A stretch of 8,968 bases of DNA from Bacteroidales bacterium. GTDB taxonomy: Bacteria; Bacteroidota; Bacteroidia; Bacteroidales; Muribaculaceae. Below, piece by piece: positions 6,584 through 8,968 of this stretch. The notes under the pieces were generated by a model that did no database searches, had not been told where the DNA came from, and was given only the letters and a program-made list of their open reading frames with translations. How positions within the stretch are numbered: position 1 is the first letter of the stretch; each line of letters starts with the position of its first letter. Made by a program: the position numbers and the translations under genes. The DNA lies in assembly GCA_004553095.1 (NCBI GenBank), contig SFMJ01000121.1, positions 1 through 8,968 of the forward strand, written 5' to 3'.

Positions 6584-8209
6584 TTGATACAAGTAAATAA
6601 TCTGGGCATGCAGTTCGGCAAGCGCGTGCTCTTCCAAGACGTGAATCTGACATTCAACCATGGCAACTGCTATGGCATCATCGGCGCCAACGGGGCGGGC
6701 AAATCGACTCTGATGCGTATTCTCTCAGGCGAGCTCTCCCCCACACATGGCACAGTGACCTTCGGCCCCGGTGAGCGTCTGTCGGTTTTGTCGCAAGACC
6801 ACTTCGCCTACGATGAGTGTACGGTGATCGAGACCGTGCTCCGTGGTCACACCGTGCTCTGGGACATCATGCAGCGCAAGGATGCCTTATATGCCAAACC
6901 CGATTTCAGCGACGAAGATGGCATCATCGCCGCCGAACTCGAGGAGAAATTTGCAGAACTCGAGGGATGGAACGCCGAGAGCGACGCCGCCGCCCTGCTG
7001 AGCGGTCTCGGCATCAAAGAGGATCGCCACTATATGCTGATGAAGGATATGAGCGCCAACGAAAAGGTGCGCGTATTGCTCGCCAAGGCTCTCTTCGGCA
7101 ACCCCGACAATCTTCTGCTCGATGAGCCTACCAACGACCTCGACCTTGAGACCGTGTCTTGGCTCGAAAATTACCTCGCCAACTTCGAGAATACAGTGCT
7201 CGTGGTGAGCCACGACCGCCACTTCCTCAACGCAGTGAGCACCCACACGCTCGACATCGATTATAACAAGATATCGATCTTCGCCGGTAATTACGATTTC
7301 TGGTATCAGTCGTCGCAGTTGGCACTGCGTCAGCAGCAGGCTGCCAACAAGAAGGCTGAGGAAAAGCGCAAAGAGCTGTTGGAATTTATCCAGCGATTCT
7401 CTGCCAACGTGGCGAAGAGCAAGCAGACCACCAGCCGCAAGAAGATGCTCGAAAAGCTCAACGTCGAGGAAATCCAACCCTCGTCGCGTCGCTATCCCGG
7501 CATCATCTTCACACCGAGCCGCGAGGTGGGCAATAAGATTCTGGAGGTGAAGGGTCTCTCTGCTTCGATCGAGGGTGAGGTGCTCTTCAGAGATGTCAAT
7601 TTCCAAATCGAGAAGGGAGATAAGGTGGCTTTCCTGAGCCGCGATCCCCGCGCCATGACCGCACTCTTCGAGATCGTCATGGGCAATCGCAAAGCCGACA
7701 GCGGAGAATATGACTGGGGGCAAACCATCACCACTGCCTATCTCCCCCTCGACAATAGCGCATTCTTCGAAACAGACCTCAACCTCGTGGATTGGCTCTG
7801 CCAATATAGCAATGACTCGTCGGAGATCTATCTCAAGGGATTCCTCGGTAAGATGCTCTTCAGCGGCGAGGAGGTGCTCAAGAAGGCTTCCGTGCTCTCC
7901 GGTGGCGAGAAGATCAGATGTATGATCGCCCGCATGATGCTCACCGACGCCAACACGATGGTGCTCGACTCTCCTACCAACCATCTCGACCTCGAGTCGA
8001 TCCAGGCTTTCAACAATACTCTCCAAGCATTTAAGGGTGTGATTATGATGTCGAGCCACGACCACGAGTTCATCCAGACCGTCTGCAATCGTATCATCGA
8101 ATTGACTCCCAACGGAATCATCGACAAGATGATGGACTATGACGATTATATCGTCGACGAGAGAGTGGCGGCAGCTCGCGAACGTCTTTATCCTCCGACA
8201 GAAAAATAA
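6584..8209 (+). CDS. ABC-F ATPase, YbiT-like, with one degenerate ATP site
   Basis: A 541-residue soluble ABC-F protein, two ATPase domains joined by a charged linker helix (about 245-300) with no membrane segment; such proteins act on ribosomes. It resembles YbiT throughout (GIIGANGAGKST, RFSANVAKSKQTTSRKK). Domain 1 has Walker A 34-42 with Lys40, Q-loop Gln71, Walker B LLLDEP (177-182) and His210, but its signature is MSANE (156-160). Domain 2 is the reverse: signature LSGGE (438-442) and His492 intact, but Walker A reads SRDPRAMT (352-359, Met358 for Lys) and Walker B is LDSP with Ser463 for the catalytic Glu. One composite site is thus complete and the other degenerate. The start is a TTG (6584), as the family begins MIxVxNL and an in-frame TAA lies at 6566-6568; the next ATG (6608) would remove the first strand. 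It is 82 bp after ffh. Confidence 0.92.
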   Translation: MIQVNNLGMQFGKRVLFQDVNLTFNHGNCYGIIGANGAGKSTLMRILSGELSPTHGTVTFGPGERLSVLSQDHFAYDECTVIETVLRGHTVLWDIMQRKDALYAKPDFSDEDGIIAAELEEKFAELEGWNAESDAAALLSGLGIKEDRHYMLMKDMSANEKVRVLLAKALFGNPDNLLLDEPTNDLDLETVSWLENYLANFENTVLVVSHDRHFLNAVSTHTLDIDYNKISIFAGNYDFWYQSSQLALRQQQAANKKAEEKRKELLEFIQRFSANVAKSKQTTSRKKMLEKLNVEEIQPSSRRYPGIIFTPSREVGNKILEVKGLSASIEGEVLFRDVNFQIEKGDKVAFLSRDPRAMTALFEIVMGNRKADSGEYDWGQTITTAYLPLDNSAFFETDLNLVDWLCQYSNDSSEIYLKGFLGKMLFSGEEVLKKASVLSGGEKIRCMIARMMLTDANTMVLDSPTNHLDLESIQAFNNTLQAFKGVIMMSSHDHEFIQTVCNRIIELTPNGIIDKMMDYDDYIVDERVAAARERLYPPTEK

Positions 8210-8220
8210 ACCGAAACATT

Positions 8221-8253
8221 AGGGTGTGCGTTCTCAGAGCGCGCACCTTTTTT
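8221..8253 (+). terminator. Strong intrinsic terminator after the ABC-F gene
   Basis: GGTGTGCG (8223-8230) pairs with CGCGCACC (8240-8247), an 8-bp stem with one G-U pair and a nine-base loop, followed directly by six T (8248-8253). It lies 13 bases after the ABC-F stop codon. It should end most of the panC, panD, ffh and ABC-F transcription, so the following Dabb gene needs read-through or its own promoter. Confidence 0.9.
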
Positions 8254-8293
8254 ATAAGGAACGGTAAAAGAATAAAGAAAAAAGGTAAAGAAT

Positions 8294-8587
8294 ATGGTAA
8301 AGCATATCGTTACATTTAAGCTCACCGGCACTCCGGAGGAGCGTATGGAGGTGGCTCGCAAGTTTACCGCCGCCCTCGATAAGTTGCCGGAGCAGATCGA
8401 AGTGCTCCGCTCGATGGAGACAGGCATCAACGAGAATCCTGCTGAAGAGTGGGATGTGGTGCTGACAGCCGTGGTCGACACGCTGGCAGATGTAGAGGTA
8501 TATGCCAAGCACCCGGCACATGTGGCAGCGGCTGCACTCCTCGCCGGACATAAGGGTGGCCGCGCATGTGTCGACTACACCTTCTGA
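8294..8587 (+). CDS. Dabb-domain (stress-responsive alpha/beta barrel) protein
   Basis: A 97-residue cytoplasmic protein covering exactly one Dabb domain, a small ferredoxin-like fold that dimerises into a barrel. Family marks: the opening strand MVKHIVTFKL (1-10) with the typical His4, the central helix, VVLTAVVDTLADVEVYAKHP (55-74) with the conserved Y-x-x-HP-x-H pattern (HPAH), and the C-terminal VDYTF. Members include plant stress proteins and some olivetolic-acid-type cyclases, but most bacterial ones have no known substrate, and the window does not suggest one. The ATG follows a purine-rich leader (8271-8293) with AAAGG-like runs. An intrinsic terminator lies 40 bp upstream and I find no TAnnTTTG element between, so its promoter is unclear. 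Its TGA is followed at once by the stop of the opposing ABC-F gene. Confidence 0.85.
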   Translation: MVKHIVTFKLTGTPEERMEVARKFTAALDKLPEQIEVLRSMETGINENPAEEWDVVLTAVVDTLADVEVYAKHPAHVAAAALLAGHKGGRACVDYTF

Positions 8588-8968
8588 TTATCCTTCGATT
8601 TCCATAAGTTCGAGATAGCGTAATTCCGCCTCATCGAGGAGGGTGGAGACTTCGGCAAATTGCTGACCCGCCACGACGATGGCCTCTCCTTGGAGTGTGC
8701 CCGACGAGAGGTCTGCCTCGAGCGCGGCGCGGCGAGCTGTGAGCTCTTCGATGCGCTGCTCGAGTTGCTCCATTTCGCGCTTCTCTTTGAAGGAGAGTTT
8801 GCGTTTCTCCTCCTTCTTGCGCCATGTATTTCCGGAGGTCGATGTGGCGGCAACACCGGAGTCACTGCTTTCCATCTGGCGTTGCTCCTTCTCTTGCATC
8901 GCCACGCAGTGGCGATAAGTGCTGTAATCGCCGGGGAAGTCGCGCACATCCCCCTTGCCGTCGAACAC
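8588..8968 (-). CDS. C-terminal part of a second ABC-F ATPase (Uup-like), cut by window edge
   Basis: Only the last 127 or so codons are present; the gene continues to the right beyond base 8968. The GTG at the edge is an internal Val codon in FDGKGDVRDFPGDYSTYR, the stretch that follows the second ATPase domain of ABC-F proteins, not a start. A polar, Ser-rich linker follows (about 30-48), then a basic segment, KRKLSFKEKREMEQLEQR, and a two-helix coiled coil ending in LLDEAELRYLELMEIEG. This is the C-terminal extension (ABC_tran_CTD) typical of Uup-type ABC-F proteins, a coiled coil implicated in nucleic-acid or ribosome binding. The first ABC-F gene in the window lacks this tail, so the two are different subfamilies. 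The catalytic motifs lie outside the window and cannot be judged. Confidence 0.88.
   Translation of the reverse strand: MFDGKGDVRDFPGDYSTYRHCVAMQEKEQRQMESSDSGVAATSTSGNTWRKKEEKRKLSFKEKREMEQLEQRIEELTARRAALEADLSSGTLQGEAIVVAGQQFAEVSTLLDEAELRYLELMEIEG

Noticed and set aside
6887..8065. Long 392-codon open frame antisense to the ABC-F gene
   Set aside because: Its translation is rich in His, Glu and Val with no recognisable domain, and it exactly shadows a well-supported ABC-F gene. Codon bias on the real strand explains the lack of stops.
8950..8968. GTG at the right edge as the start of a 126-residue protein
   Set aside because: The residues there are the middle of a conserved ABC-F segment, so the gene is cut by the window rather than starting here.

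Overview
The window looks like chromosome of a Bacteroidales bacterium (phylum Bacteroidota), perhaps a Muribaculaceae-type gut species. Four things point there. A DUF4270 lipoprotein, a short GT5-only 'glycogen/starch synthase', panC and panD lie side by side, an order I recall from Bacteroides genomes. Start codons lack clear Shine-Dalgarno sequences and follow A/T-rich leaders. Both strands of the one long intergenic gap carry a TAnnTTTG-type -7 element. The Ffh and ABC-F proteins read like Bacteroidales versions. The family-level placement is inference.

Layout. Bases 1-112 hold two related short hairpins; the second ends the leftward transcript. A leftward cluster follows (transcription order): truncated GT5 starch synthase (3557-2739), DUF4270 lipoprotein (2695-1277) and secreted CapA-family phosphoesterase (1219-113). 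A 304-bp divergent intergenic region (3558-3861) separates it from a rightward cluster: panC, panD, ffh and a YbiT-like ABC-F ATPase, closed by a strong intrinsic terminator at 8221-8253. A small Dabb-domain gene follows, and it meets the 3' end of a second, leftward ABC-F gene (Uup-like, cut by the window edge) with no bases between the two stop codons.

Function. panC and panD are paired steps of pantothenate/CoA supply: PanD makes beta-alanine and PanC condenses it with pantoate. ffh supplies the SRP GTPase for co-translational membrane targeting. The ABC-F proteins are soluble, ribosome-associated ATPases. The leftward trio combines a glycosyltransferase-like cytoplasmic protein with two exported envelope proteins; its shared role is unknown.

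Most unusual points. PanD carries an in-frame 8-residue tandem duplication of its N-terminal active-site strand, with the second copy in catalytic register. The ABC-F protein has one intact composite ATP site and one consistently degenerate one. The starch synthase has only the N-terminal half and lacks the usual active-site motif. A perfect 12-bp palindrome lies in the panC leader. I see no mobile element, CRISPR array, tRNA or rRNA, and no clearly new multi-gene system; this is mostly core chromosome.
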